Assembly: GCA_021773055.1 (NCBI GenBank)
Contig: JAJFKV010000039.1
Span: 1 to 64,000 of the forward strand
DNA from: Woeseiaceae bacterium
Lineage (GTDB): Bacteria; Pseudomonadota; Gammaproteobacteria; Steroidobacterales; Woeseiaceae
Direction: 5' to 3'
DNA: 64,000 nucleotides
The translations under genes and the position numbers were made by a program. The notes beneath the pieces were generated by a model that did not search any database, was not told the origin of the DNA, and saw only the letters and a program-made list of their open reading frames with translations. Each line of letters starts with the position of its first letter. Positions within the stretch are counted from its first letter, which is position 1. This document shows, in pieces, positions 8,792 through 17,427 of this stretch.

Positions 8792-8811
8792 CGGGGGTGC
8801 ATTAGGTCCTG

Positions 8812-9003
8812 ACCGGAGACATAGTTAACACTTTTCTTTACCGAAGTATCCCAGATCATACTCCAAGAAGCTGGCCAGCCAGATGTGGCCGGGCTTAATG
8901 CGCTGGATATGGATACCGAGTCGCAGTACTCTTTGTTGCCCAGCATGAACTCGCCCTTGTAGTCGGCACACCAAAGTCCGTTGGGCGTATCAGCACAGAT
9001 TAG
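8812..9003 (-). pseudogene. IS481-family transposase relic with terminal repeat
   Basis: On the minus strand from about 9003, one frame reads ADTPNGLWCADYKGEFMLGN then KEYC, the start of the IS481 DDE catalytic core. After about 10 codons the similarity jumps to another frame: RIKPGHIWLASFLEYDLGYF followed by GKEKC and TAA, resembling the IS481 C-terminal end. The helix-turn-helix N-terminus and most of the catalytic core are gone. The stop overlaps GTGTTAACTATGTCTCCGGT (8812-8831), the element end. An internal deletion plus frame change leaves a non-functional remnant. Confidence 0.75.
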
Positions 9004-9155
9004 CGACGTTCCTTTCTTGCATGTATTTTCTGTGTAAATAAGCCGAGAAAAGCGGATATACAGAACGACAAATTCAGAACGTGACTTGTATCAAAGCATA
9101 AAGACGAATCAAGAACTCCGCAGACAAATCGAATTGAGATGCCGGTATTAAGCGA

Positions 9156-10619
9156 TTGAAGTCACCTAGCAATAGACTGAACGAACTGCGAAAGCTCGCC
9201 GCAACTCTGGAGACACCAGCGGCAACAAGAATCGCCCGGTTGCAGCAAGCGGGCGAGCACGCGGAACGATTTCTCGAATCCTTGCCGAAACGCGATGTCT
9301 ACGGCGCCGCCGGGCCGCGTGAAGCGGCAATGGCCGCGTTTGCCATACCGCAACACCCGGAACCGTTTGACGAGGCGCTGCAGGTACTCGATCAATATGT
9401 GGATGGCATAGGGCACAACCTCGGCTCAAGCCGTTTCTTTGCGTACATTCCGAGCGGCGGTTTGCATGATTCGGCCGTTGCGGATTACCTGGCGGCAGTT
9501 TCCAATCGCTACGGTGGAGTGGGCGCAGCGGCACCGGGTGCGGCTCGTCTGGAACACACGATGTTGCGCTGGCTGGCGGACGTCGTCGGTTACCCCGACA
9601 CGGCAGAGGGCGATCTGACCTCGGGTGGTAGCATGGCAGCACTGTCGGCGGTCGTCGCCGCAAGGGAAGCGAACAAGATACGGAGCTCGGACGTGCCATC
9701 GGCGGTGGTCTATCTGACCACTCATACGCATCATACGTTTCGCAAAGCGCTGCATGTAGCCGGGCTCGGCGAGTGCGTGATTCGGGAAATCCCGCTCGAT
9801 GCGAGTATGCGAATGGACTGCGACAGACTGCAGGAGAGTATTCGGGTCGATCAAAACGCCGGCCTGCGTCCCTGGCTAATCGGCGCGTCCGCCGGGACCA
9901 CTGACACAGGTTCTGTTGATGCGCTGGATCGTGTTGCCGATATTGCTGCAGAATCGAATGTGTGGATGCACGTTGATGCGGCCTACGGCGGAGCATTTGC
10001 GTTGTGTGAAGAAGGTCGGCGACGACTGAAAGGTATCGAGCGATCAGACTCTATGATTCTCGATCCGCACAAAGGCTTTTTTCTGCCCTGCGGTATTGGT
10101 GTCGTGCTCGTTCGTGATGGCCATAAGCTCTTTGATGCCTACCATGCGCGCGGAGCGTACATGCAGGACGTTGCCGGTGATAAAGAGCGCTCGCCCTGCG
10201 ACTATTCGGCCGAGCTAACCCGGCCTTCACGCGCGTTGCGTTTCTGGTTGCCATTCAAGGTCCATGGCAGTCAGGCATTCGCCGCGGCGCTCGAAGAGAA
10301 GCTGTTGCTTGCGCAGCACTTTTACGAGAACTGCGAGAACATCGAGGGCATTGAGCTCGGACCAGTGCCGGATTTGTCTATCGTTACATTTCGTTTTTGC
10401 CCCGTATCCACTGACGCTGACGTCGCAACTCGTGCGCTGCTCGAAGCCATTCGCCGAGATGGGCGCGTATTTTTGACATCGACTACCATCGCCGGTCAAT
10501 TCACGATCCGGATGGCCATTCTGACGTACCATACCCACCTGGAAGACGTTGATCTGGCACTTAAGGTCATAAAAGAATGTACAGCACAGATTGAAGCCGG
10601 GGGGCGCAATGACAAATAA
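9156..10619 (+). CDS. PLP-dependent group II amino-acid decarboxylase family protein
   Basis: Fold-type I PLP enzyme of 487 residues, similar to aromatic-L-amino-acid decarboxylases. Visible features are the substrate loop FFAYIPSGGLHDSAVADYLA, cofactor-stacking histidines in THTHHTFRKALH, MHVDAAYGGA with the PLP-binding Asp, and the Schiff-base Lys306 in LDPHKGF. Bacterial members include decarboxylases and some aldehyde synthases, so the reaction is uncertain. The start is TTG at 9156; no in-frame ATG is nearby. It overlaps the following symporter gene by 11 bases, pointing to an amino acid that is imported and then decarboxylated or otherwise processed. Confidence 0.83.
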   Translation: MKSPSNRLNELRKLAATLETPAATRIARLQQAGEHAERFLESLPKRDVYGAAGPREAAMAAFAIPQHPEPFDEALQVLDQYVDGIGHNLGSSRFFAYIPSGGLHDSAVADYLAAVSNRYGGVGAAAPGAARLEHTMLRWLADVVGYPDTAEGDLTSGGSMAALSAVVAAREANKIRSSDVPSAVVYLTTHTHHTFRKALHVAGLGECVIREIPLDASMRMDCDRLQESIRVDQNAGLRPWLIGASAGTTDTGSVDALDRVADIAAESNVWMHVDAAYGGAFALCEEGRRRLKGIERSDSMILDPHKGFFLPCGIGVVLVRDGHKLFDAYHARGAYMQDVAGDKERSPCDYSAELTRPSRALRFWLPFKVHGSQAFAAALEEKLLLAQHFYENCENIEGIELGPVPDLSIVTFRFCPVSTDADVATRALLEAIRRDGRVFLTSTTIAGQFTIRMAILTYHTHLEDVDLALKVIKECTAQIEAGGRNDK

Positions 10620-11976
10620 GAAAGCCGAGAATTGGTCCGGGCGATTCGCATTCATACTCGCGTCAGTTGGCGCCGCCGTTGGTCTTGGCAACATCTGGAA
10701 ATTTCCGTACACGCTTGGCAACAGCGGTGGCAGCGCCTTTGTTCTGATTTATGTACTGGCAATCTTGCTGGTCGCGACGCCCATCATGTTGTCCGAGATG
10801 ATTATCGGCAGGCACACGAGACGAAGCGCGCCGACAGCGATGCGCAATCTGGCGGTTGAGAGTGGTTCGAGTGGCTATTGGCAAATCGTCGGCTGGATGG
10901 GACTGCTGGCGTTAATGCTGGTGTTGAGTTTTTACAGTGTGATCGCAGGGTGGACGGCAGCCTACCTGATGAAATCGGTATCCGGTGGACTCAGCGGGCT
11001 CACGCCGGAAGAGGTTGGACGCGATTTTGGCGCGTTCTTGCACGATCCGACCTGGATGATCGTTTGGCACTTGTTGTTTACTGCGGTGACTGTGTTCATC
11101 GTTTCGCGCGGAATAAAACTGGGTCTCGAGCGTCTTGTAACAGTGCTGATGCCGGCACTTTTTTTAATGCTGGTCGCGTTGGTCATCTACTCCGGAGTAA
11201 CGGGCGACTTCAGTCGCGCGGTTGATTTCCTTTTCAGCGCGGACCTGAGCAAGGTGACGCCATTGGTTGTACTCGCTGCTGTTGGGCAGGCTTTTTTCTC
11301 GGTCAACGTTGGCGTTGGTGCGGTGCTGACCTATTCGGCGTATCTGCCCGACGATGTCAGCCTGTTTCGTTCGGCAATCGCCGTATCGATTGGCGACACA
11401 CTCGTCGCGTTACTCGCCGGACTGGCGATTTTCCCCATCGTGTTTGCGTACGACCTGAATCCCTCGGCAGGTCCGGGCCTCATCTTTGTCACGATGTCGA
11501 CGGCGTTCGCGGCGATGCCGGGTGGCGCCTTCGTGGCGACAGTCTTCTTTGCGATGCTGCTATTCGCGGCATTGACATCGTCCATCTCTATGCTGGAGAC
11601 AATGACGGCACGTGCGTACGAGGTTCGCGGCATGAGCCGGCCAAAGGCGGCCGGCGTGATTGGTGGAGTGGCCTTCCTGCTTGGACTGGTCACGGTGCTG
11701 TCGTTTTCACGTTGGGAGAACGTCTTTCTCCTGGACGGTTTCGCCGTGTTCGCGGGTAAAACACCGTTCGATCTGATTGATTACCTGGTCTCGAACATCC
11801 TGCTACCGCTGGGTGGCATGTTGTATGCGTTGTTCGCGGGTTGGTGGGTGTCGCGGGAAACGCTCGTTGCCCAGCTTGGCATCGGGGACGGCGCAGTTTT
11901 CACGTTATGGCTCGTGTTGACCCGAATATTCGCGCCGATCGCAATTGCATTCGTGTTCGTTTCGAATCTGGCGTAA
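10609..11976 (+). CDS. Sodium-dependent amino-acid symporter (NSS/SNF family)
   Basis: Inner-membrane LeuT-fold transporter of 455 residues that couples sodium to uptake of an amino acid or related amine. The TM1 motif GAAVGLGNIWKFPY gives the unwound segment that binds sodium and substrate. About eleven to twelve membrane segments follow, the size of bacterial members. ATG at 10609 is preceded by GGGGGGC; TTG six codons earlier lacks such a site. Overlap with the decarboxylase gene means co-expression. Gene context suggests a hydroxyproline-like or decarboxylase substrate, which is inference. Confidence 0.9.
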   Translation: MTNKKAENWSGRFAFILASVGAAVGLGNIWKFPYTLGNSGGSAFVLIYVLAILLVATPIMLSEMIIGRHTRRSAPTAMRNLAVESGSSGYWQIVGWMGLLALMLVLSFYSVIAGWTAAYLMKSVSGGLSGLTPEEVGRDFGAFLHDPTWMIVWHLLFTAVTVFIVSRGIKLGLERLVTVLMPALFLMLVALVIYSGVTGDFSRAVDFLFSADLSKVTPLVVLAAVGQAFFSVNVGVGAVLTYSAYLPDDVSLFRSAIAVSIGDTLVALLAGLAIFPIVFAYDLNPSAGPGLIFVTMSTAFAAMPGGAFVATVFFAMLLFAALTSSISMLETMTARAYEVRGMSRPKAAGVIGGVAFLLGLVTVLSFSRWENVFLLDGFAVFAGKTPFDLIDYLVSNILLPLGGMLYALFAGWWVSRETLVAQLGIGDGAVFTLWLVLTRIFAPIAIAFVFVSNLA

Positions 11977-12013
11977 TCAGCCGAATTAATCTGTAGCTGA
12001 ATTCGAGGTTAAT

Positions 12014-13114
12014 GTGAAAATATCTGCGATCCGTGTTTATCAGGTTGATCTTCCGCTGGTTGAGGGGCGCTATTCATGGTCTGAGGGAAAGTACGTTGAG
12101 GTATTCGATAGTACTGTTGTTGAACTTCTAAGCGAGGACGGCAATTCGGGATTCGGCGAGGTGTGCCCGCTCGGCCCGTTTTACCTGCCGGCTTTCGGCG
12201 CAGGTGCACGTGCGGGAATCGGCGAGCTTGCAACGACCCTGATCGGGCAGGACCCGACCGCGATCGGGCCCATCAATCACTTAATGGACCGGGCTTTGCT
12301 GGGCCACCCCTACGTCAAGTCCGCCATCGATATGGCTTGCTGGGACTTGCTGGGTAAAGCGACCGGAAAATCAGTTTGCGATCTTATGGGCGGCAAGTTC
12401 GGCGCCAGCGTCGCGCTGTATCGGGCGATCAGCCAGCGGCCCGCCGATGAAATGGCGGAAAATGTTGCCGCACATCGTGCGGATGGTTACACAAAGTTTC
12501 AGCTCAAGGTCGGTGGTCGGCCTGGCGAGGATATCGATCGAATCCATGCCGCCGCGGACATACTGACCGAAGCGGAAGTTCTGGTTGCCGACGCGAATAC
12601 AGGGTGGCGAGTTGATGACGCAGCGCGAGTCGTAAACGCCGTTCGAGATCGGGACGTATACATAGAACAGCCGTGCCGGTCTTATGAACATTGTCTGACG
12701 ATTCGCAAGCGGACGGCCTTGCCATTTATTCTGGACGAAAACATCGATGGCATCGTCGCACTGCTGCGCGGTCATCGGGATGGTGCGATGGACGCGATCA
12801 ATCTCAAAATATCAAAGGTGGGCGGGCTGACCAAGGCTCGCCAGATTCGCGATCTCTGTGTATCACTAAACATCCCCATGACGATTGAGGACAGTTGGGG
12901 AGGGGACATCATCACCGCGGCGATAGCGCATCTCGCACATTCGACACCAGAGGCCATGCGTTTCTCTGCAACGGACTTCAATAGCTACGTCAGTGTTCAA
13001 AACGCGACCGGCGCGCCGCAACGGGTAGACGGGCATATGGTCGCTTCGGACGAACCGGGGCTGGGGATCACACCAAATATGGACGCACTTGGCCAGGCCA
13101 AAGCGGAGTACTAG
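12014..13114 (+). CDS. cis-3-hydroxy-L-proline dehydratase (enolase superfamily)
   Basis: Mandelate-racemase/MLE-type enzyme of 366 residues. The order SWSEGKYVEVFDSTVVE, CPLGPFYLPAF, KSAIDMACWDLLGKATGK and DSWGGDIITAAIAHLA closely follows characterised cis-3-hydroxy-L-proline dehydratases, which make delta-1-pyrroline-2-carboxylate. The two catalytic lysines, Lys165 (FQLKVGG) and Lys265 (INLKISK), and the metal ligands in VADANTGW, IEQP and LDENIDG are present. The closest alternative is 4-hydroxyproline-betaine 2-epimerase of the same subgroup. GTG start with GAGG upstream. It follows the symporter by 37 bases and precedes a DapA-type enzyme. Confidence 0.78.
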   Translation: MKISAIRVYQVDLPLVEGRYSWSEGKYVEVFDSTVVELLSEDGNSGFGEVCPLGPFYLPAFGAGARAGIGELATTLIGQDPTAIGPINHLMDRALLGHPYVKSAIDMACWDLLGKATGKSVCDLMGGKFGASVALYRAISQRPADEMAENVAAHRADGYTKFQLKVGGRPGEDIDRIHAAADILTEAEVLVADANTGWRVDDAARVVNAVRDRDVYIEQPCRSYEHCLTIRKRTALPFILDENIDGIVALLRGHRDGAMDAINLKISKVGGLTKARQIRDLCVSLNIPMTIEDSWGGDIITAAIAHLAHSTPEAMRFSATDFNSYVSVQNATGAPQRVDGHMVASDEPGLGITPNMDALGQAKAEY

Positions 13115-13157
13115 ATATGAGCCAACGAATAAGCAAAGTACTGCACGAGCAATAGTC

Positions 13158-14102
13158 ATGCCGGCCGATCAAGCTGTTTTCTGTGGATGTGTCCCGGCGC
13201 TAATGACGCCCTGCAGCACGGCCGGAGCGCCGGACTTCGATGCCCTGGCGGCCAAGGGCAGGGAATTGATCGACGTGGGTATGCGCGCAGTTGTCTATTG
13301 CGGGTCGATGGGCGACTGGCCATTGCTCAGCGAAGCCCAGCGTGAAGAAGGCGTTGCGGCACTGATTTCGGCCGGGGTGCCGGTCATTGTTGGTACGGGC
13401 GCGCAAAATACCGCCCGTGCCGTGCAGCTGGTCGAGCATGCGAGAGACTGTGGCGCGGCCGGTTTGATGGTGATTCCGCGGGTGCTTTCGCGTGCTACGT
13501 CCACGGCGGCACAGCGAGCGCACTTTCTCGCGATTCTTGAGGCCGCCGGCGATCTGCCTGCCGTCATCTACAACAGTCCTTATTACGGATTTGAAACCCG
13601 GGGCGAATTGTTCTTCGAGCTGCGCAGCAAGTACGCGAACCTTATCGGGTTCAAGGAGTTCGGCGGTGCGGCGGCCCTTAGTTACGCGACAGAAAATATT
13701 ACCGGCAAGAACCCGGAGCTGACCCTCATGGTGGGTGTCGACACACAAGTGGTTCATGGCTTCGTACGCTGCGGGGCAAAAGGTGCTATCACCGGTGTCG
13801 GCAATGCATTGCCCAGACAAGTGCTGCGCCTCATTGAACTGTGTCGTCTCGCTGCTGACGGCGATGCAAATGCGTTGCAGCTTGCCAATGAACTCGACGA
13901 GGCGCTTTTGGAGCTGTCCAGGTTTGACGAGGGCCCGGATCTCGTTCTTTACTACAAGCGCTTGATGGTGCTCGAAGGCAACCCCGAATACGCGCACCAT
14001 ATCAATAAGAGTGATGCACTTAGTTCGGCGCAGCAGTCCTTTGTTGAGGCTGAGTGGCAGCGGTTTCGCGATTGGTGGGGCAATTGGGCAGGTTCGAACT
14101 GA
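13158..14102 (+). CDS. DapA-family aldolase, probably 1-pyrroline-4-hydroxy-2-carboxylate deaminase
   Basis: TIM-barrel lyase of 314 residues with Schiff-base Lys166 in IGFKEFGG and the conserved Tyr in VIYNSPYYGF. It is not expected to be lysine-pathway DapA: the string VYCGSMGDWPLL and the tail FDEGPDLVLYYK are those I associate with DapA homologues in hydroxyproline operons, where the enzyme deaminates delta-1-pyrroline-4-hydroxy-2-carboxylate. ATG at 13158 is chosen because upstream codons do not fit the barrel start. Adjacent to a hydroxyproline dehydratase, which supports the role. The exact substrate is inferred. Confidence 0.75.
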   Translation: MPADQAVFCGCVPALMTPCSTAGAPDFDALAAKGRELIDVGMRAVVYCGSMGDWPLLSEAQREEGVAALISAGVPVIVGTGAQNTARAVQLVEHARDCGAAGLMVIPRVLSRATSTAAQRAHFLAILEAAGDLPAVIYNSPYYGFETRGELFFELRSKYANLIGFKEFGGAAALSYATENITGKNPELTLMVGVDTQVVHGFVRCGAKGAITGVGNALPRQVLRLIELCRLAADGDANALQLANELDEALLELSRFDEGPDLVLYYKRLMVLEGNPEYAHHINKSDALSSAQQSFVEAEWQRFRDWWGNWAGSN

Positions 14103-14203
14103 GCGAAAACTACGGTCCTGGCAAGTCATTTATGCAACGAAGTTAATTTGTCGGCAGCACTTCGAAAGCTTGATTTACGGATGTTCGCCCGGCAAGTTGG
14201 GGT

Positions 14204-15238
14204 ATGACGGATTCGCAAACCATTCTCTTTAGCCTTCTGCTTCTCCACAGCCTGTTACTTGGCGCCTACCTAATCCGGGAAGGGCGGTTAATGACGTTGC
14301 GAATTTTTCTTTTCGTCTTCGCGCTACACATGAGTCTCAATCTTATCGAAAGCTGGCTGGCTCGCGACATCACGACTATGGTGGCGCCGGTGCTGGCACA
14401 GCTTTACGGGCCGTCTTTGTTGCTTTTTTTTACCGAACTCATGTACGCAGGCTTCCGTATTCAAAGGGCGCAAATTGTCCACCTTTTGCCGGCCAGCTTA
14501 GCCGTCATTCTGGTGTTTACCGCAGGCCCCGGCGGCTGGGTTGATATGGTTCTTAGCACCACGATCCTTCTTTATCTATTCGCAGCTCTGTACCGAGTTC
14601 TCAAATTTCACCGGGAGGTCAAGGACGCCTATTCGGACCCGTGGGGCACGCGCCTCGACTGGATGGTGATGATCATCCTCGGTTTTATTGTTGGCGGTAG
14701 CCTGGATGGGTTGTCTCGCTCGATTTTGGAGGTTGGCTCGGCGGCGGCGCTTGGTTTGCAGGTACTTTCTCTGATTGTGATTCTGGGCACGCTGACAGCG
14801 ATGGTCTGGAAGGCAATGACTCATCCAAAGGTACTGGTTGAAGTCACACCTACCCGAACCCGTGCCGCGGAAATCGAATTGTTTGATGTGGAGCGAATTG
14901 AAGAGTTCAAGAAAAATGTAGAAAAGCTCTTTTTCGACAATGCGCTGCACCTAAAGCCTCGGCTGACTGTGGGCGAGGTAGCGGAGAAGATGGACGCGTT
15001 GCCGAAGGACGTTAGTAGGTTAATCAATCTCGGTTTTGAGCAGAATTTCTCGGACTACGTAAATGATAAACGTGTAAATACGGCGATCGACCTGATGCGT
15101 GATCCGGACTATGTCCGTCGCTCACTTTTGCAAATCGCTTTTGATGCCGGATTCAATTCCAAAACGGCTTTTCACGATTCTTTTTCTCGCAAAATGCGGA
15201 CCACCCCTGCCGATTGGCGCAAACAGAACGTCACCTAG
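14204..15238 (+). CDS. AraC-family regulator with N-terminal membrane domain
   Basis: Protein of 344 residues. The first about 205 residues form six to seven hydrophobic segments; the last about 100 are a double helix-turn-helix (LTVGEVAEKMDALPKDVSRL and SLLQIAFDAGFNSKTAFHDSF), the AraC DNA-binding fold. Such proteins are membrane-embedded sensors that regulate nearby genes from the membrane. It starts 101 bases after the hydroxyproline-type cluster and precedes the amidohydrolase gene, so either may be its target. A 16-bp perfect palindrome lies just downstream of its stop. Confidence 0.85.
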   Translation: MTDSQTILFSLLLLHSLLLGAYLIREGRLMTLRIFLFVFALHMSLNLIESWLARDITTMVAPVLAQLYGPSLLLFFTELMYAGFRIQRAQIVHLLPASLAVILVFTAGPGGWVDMVLSTTILLYLFAALYRVLKFHREVKDAYSDPWGTRLDWMVMIILGFIVGGSLDGLSRSILEVGSAAALGLQVLSLIVILGTLTAMVWKAMTHPKVLVEVTPTRTRAAEIELFDVERIEEFKKNVEKLFFDNALHLKPRLTVGEVAEKMDALPKDVSRLINLGFEQNFSDYVNDKRVNTAIDLMRDPDYVRRSLLQIAFDAGFNSKTAFHDSFSRKMRTTPADWRKQNVT

Positions 15239-15265
15239 CTGTATTTCACGCCTGAAAAATATTTC

Positions 15266-15281
15266 CGGAATCCGGATTCCG
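15266..15281. repeat. 16-bp perfect palindrome
   Basis: CGGAATCCGGATTCCG is self-complementary over all 16 bases. It lies 27 bases after the AraC-type regulator stop and 63 bases before the amidohydrolase start. No T-run follows, so a terminator is unlikely. It could be an operator half-site pair or a short RNA hairpin with a CCGG loop. No second copy was noticed. Confidence 0.5.
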
Positions 15282-15344
15282 TGCGACAGCTCGTCCTCGC
15301 GGCGTCACTCTTGCTCCTTGAATTCACCATGAAGGAATTTTTTG

Positions 15345-16778
15345 ATGCGCAAGATTTTTCGTCACATCCTCCGATACAGCGGCCGTTTTCTCCTGTTCGT
15401 TTTGATCAGTGTTGTTGGCTTCCTGTCCGTATCCTATGTTGCAGGACAATATTCAACTTTCACGCCTGATGTCATGGCCCAATCAGCAGACCGGTTGGTC
15501 CTGAAGAATGTCCTAATAATCACCGACGGTGCCGATGCTTCGGGCTCGCTTAGCTCGGTGGTCATCGAGCACGGCAGGATCAGCGAGATCATCGATGCCA
15601 GAAGCGATCTGGAACCGCCACTGGACGCGTTGGTGATTGATGGCCAGGGCCAGTATCTGTTGCCGGGACTGATCGACATGCATGCCCATGTCTTTGACCG
15701 TTCCGATTTGGCGCTTTTTCTCGCTCACGGGGTGACGACGACGCGAAACATGATGGGATATCCGATGCATCTTCGTTGGCAGGAAGAAAGTCGAGCACCG
15801 GGATTTCCAGGGGCCACAATGATTACATCTAGTCCGACCCTGAACTCTGGCAGCTATATTCCTTTCCACGCCATGGTCCGAAGTCCTGAGGAGGCTCGGC
15901 AACGTGTACGTCGGTTCCGGGATGAGGGTTATTCCTTCATCAAGATTTATGATGGTCTGAACCGTGAAATATACGAAGCGGTATTGGCCGAGGCGAAGAC
16001 GCAGGGCCTGGACGTCGCCGGTCATGTTCCGCGTTCAATTGCATTCGACGAAATACTCTCCGACGGGCTGGTCAGCATTGAACATGTTGAGGAACTTTAC
16101 TATTACCCGCTCGACTACTCGAAAGACGCAGACGAACATCGCGCCCTGGCAAATAAGATGGTCGGGAATTCGGTTGCCGTATCGACAACCCTTACCGCCT
16201 ATTACAATATTCTTGCGATGGCCCGCGAGGGGGAGGAGTTCGTCAGCAATGTGCCAGTGGAATGGCTGACGCCAATCGGCCACTTCTTTGGTGTTAGAGC
16301 GGCATCGGACTATATGAATGAGACAGATGTCGAGGCTTACGAGCGCAAGTATCGAGCGCTTCAGTCGATCACGAAAGAGCTTTACTCTGCCGGTATTCCG
16401 CTAGTTCTTGGCACGGATACAGGCCCCGCGCTCACAGTGCCGGGCTATTCAGTTCATCGCGAGATCGAACGCCTGAAGGAAATCGAAATACCGATGGCAG
16501 ATGTATTGGCAATGGCGACCAGTAACGCAGCACTGGTTCTCAGACGCCAGGAGACGCTCGGAACCATCCGCAAAGGTGCAGATGCAGATCTAATTCTGGT
16601 CGCCGATAACCCTCTGACCAACAGCGCAGCGCTGGAACACCCGACAATGGTCGTAAAAGGCGGTGACGTTTACGATCTGGCGGCACTTGAGGCGCTGCGC
16701 GAGATTGGCAGAGATCACATCGGTTGGCCTGCAACGGTGGGGCAAGTTCTGGAGCAGATTTTCGCCTATGGAATCTGA
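15345..16778 (+). CDS. Exported/membrane-anchored amidohydrolase family protein
   Basis: Metal-dependent hydrolase of 477 residues. An N-terminal hydrophobic segment (about 11-30) suggests export or anchoring. The amidohydrolase fold follows with its metal site: LIDMHAHVF (HxH), KIYDG (bridging Lys), AGHVPRS (His), SIEHVEE (His) and LGTDTG (Asp). The C-terminal beta strands with GADADLILVADNPL are typical of imidazolonepropionase/prolidase-like members. ATG at 15345 has GAAGGA upstream. Substrates in this branch include N-acyl amino acids, dipeptides and cyclic imides; none can be chosen here. Confidence 0.86.
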   Translation: MRKIFRHILRYSGRFLLFVLISVVGFLSVSYVAGQYSTFTPDVMAQSADRLVLKNVLIITDGADASGSLSSVVIEHGRISEIIDARSDLEPPLDALVIDGQGQYLLPGLIDMHAHVFDRSDLALFLAHGVTTTRNMMGYPMHLRWQEESRAPGFPGATMITSSPTLNSGSYIPFHAMVRSPEEARQRVRRFRDEGYSFIKIYDGLNREIYEAVLAEAKTQGLDVAGHVPRSIAFDEILSDGLVSIEHVEELYYYPLDYSKDADEHRALANKMVGNSVAVSTTLTAYYNILAMAREGEEFVSNVPVEWLTPIGHFFGVRAASDYMNETDVEAYERKYRALQSITKELYSAGIPLVLGTDTGPALTVPGYSVHREIERLKEIEIPMADVLAMATSNAALVLRRQETLGTIRKGADADLILVADNPLTNSAALEHPTMVVKGGDVYDLAALEALREIGRDHIGWPATVGQVLEQIFAYGI

Positions 16779-16890
16779 TGGGCAAAACACTCGGTAACCT
16801 GGATTCAGGTGGTCTCTCCGGTCAACAACCAGACGTAGTCCGTACAGAATCCATCACGAAAGCCAATGCGGTGATCTATTCCACGAATTT

Positions 16891-17427
16891 CTACTCTGGG
16901 AGCATCGTGTGAAACTCGTGATCAGGCGTGAACACCATTTCATGCGATTGTCCGTCGTGTGTGGCGGTGATGCTGATCTGCTGTTCATCTGGCGTTTTGC
17001 CGTGCAATGCGATTCGCAGGCTGAGCGAAGACATAGGGTCATCGACAGGGAAGCGTCCTAATGCAATCAATTGCCTGACCGGAGCGGTTGGCGTGTCGTC
17101 CGGGGGGGTCAGTGACATCAGTAACCCCTGCAGCGGGAGTGGATTGCCTGAGCCGTCCAGCAATTGCACGCCGTCGTGGATCTGCTGTTCTATTTCTGCC
17201 GCGTGGCGGCTCAGTTCCTGCGCCGAAAGGGCGCCGTCGCCGTCGTCATCAGCGCCGTCGAATGCAGAGACCGGAACAGAAAGCACCAGGAATGCCCCGC
17301 CGTTCGCAAAGTTAACGGTGCCGTGTTGTTCGACCATCAAATGCGCATGCGATGTCGTGATCGCCATCAATACGCAGATGGCGATTACGAACTGTGAAAC
17401 GCCGCGACGTAGGTGTCGCGAAATCAT
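16891..17427 (-). CDS. Secreted EF-hand-containing protein, function unknown
   Basis: Protein of 178 residues with a signal peptide (cleavage after about SHA). An acidic loop DGADDDGDGALSAQEL reads as an EF-hand-like calcium site around residues 54-69. The rest is predicted beta-rich (RIALHGKTPDEQQISITATH). ATG at 17427 overlaps the YHYH gene stop by ATGA, which sets the start. It is the last gene of the YHYH operon and probably works with it outside the cytoplasm. No enzyme motif was recognised. Confidence 0.72.
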   Translation of the reverse strand: MISRHLRRGVSQFVIAICVLMAITTSHAHLMVEQHGTVNFANGGAFLVLSVPVSAFDGADDDGDGALSAQELSRHAAEIEQQIHDGVQLLDGSGNPLPLQGLLMSLTPPDDTPTAPVRQLIALGRFPVDDPMSSLSLRIALHGKTPDEQQISITATHDGQSHEMVFTPDHEFHTMLPE

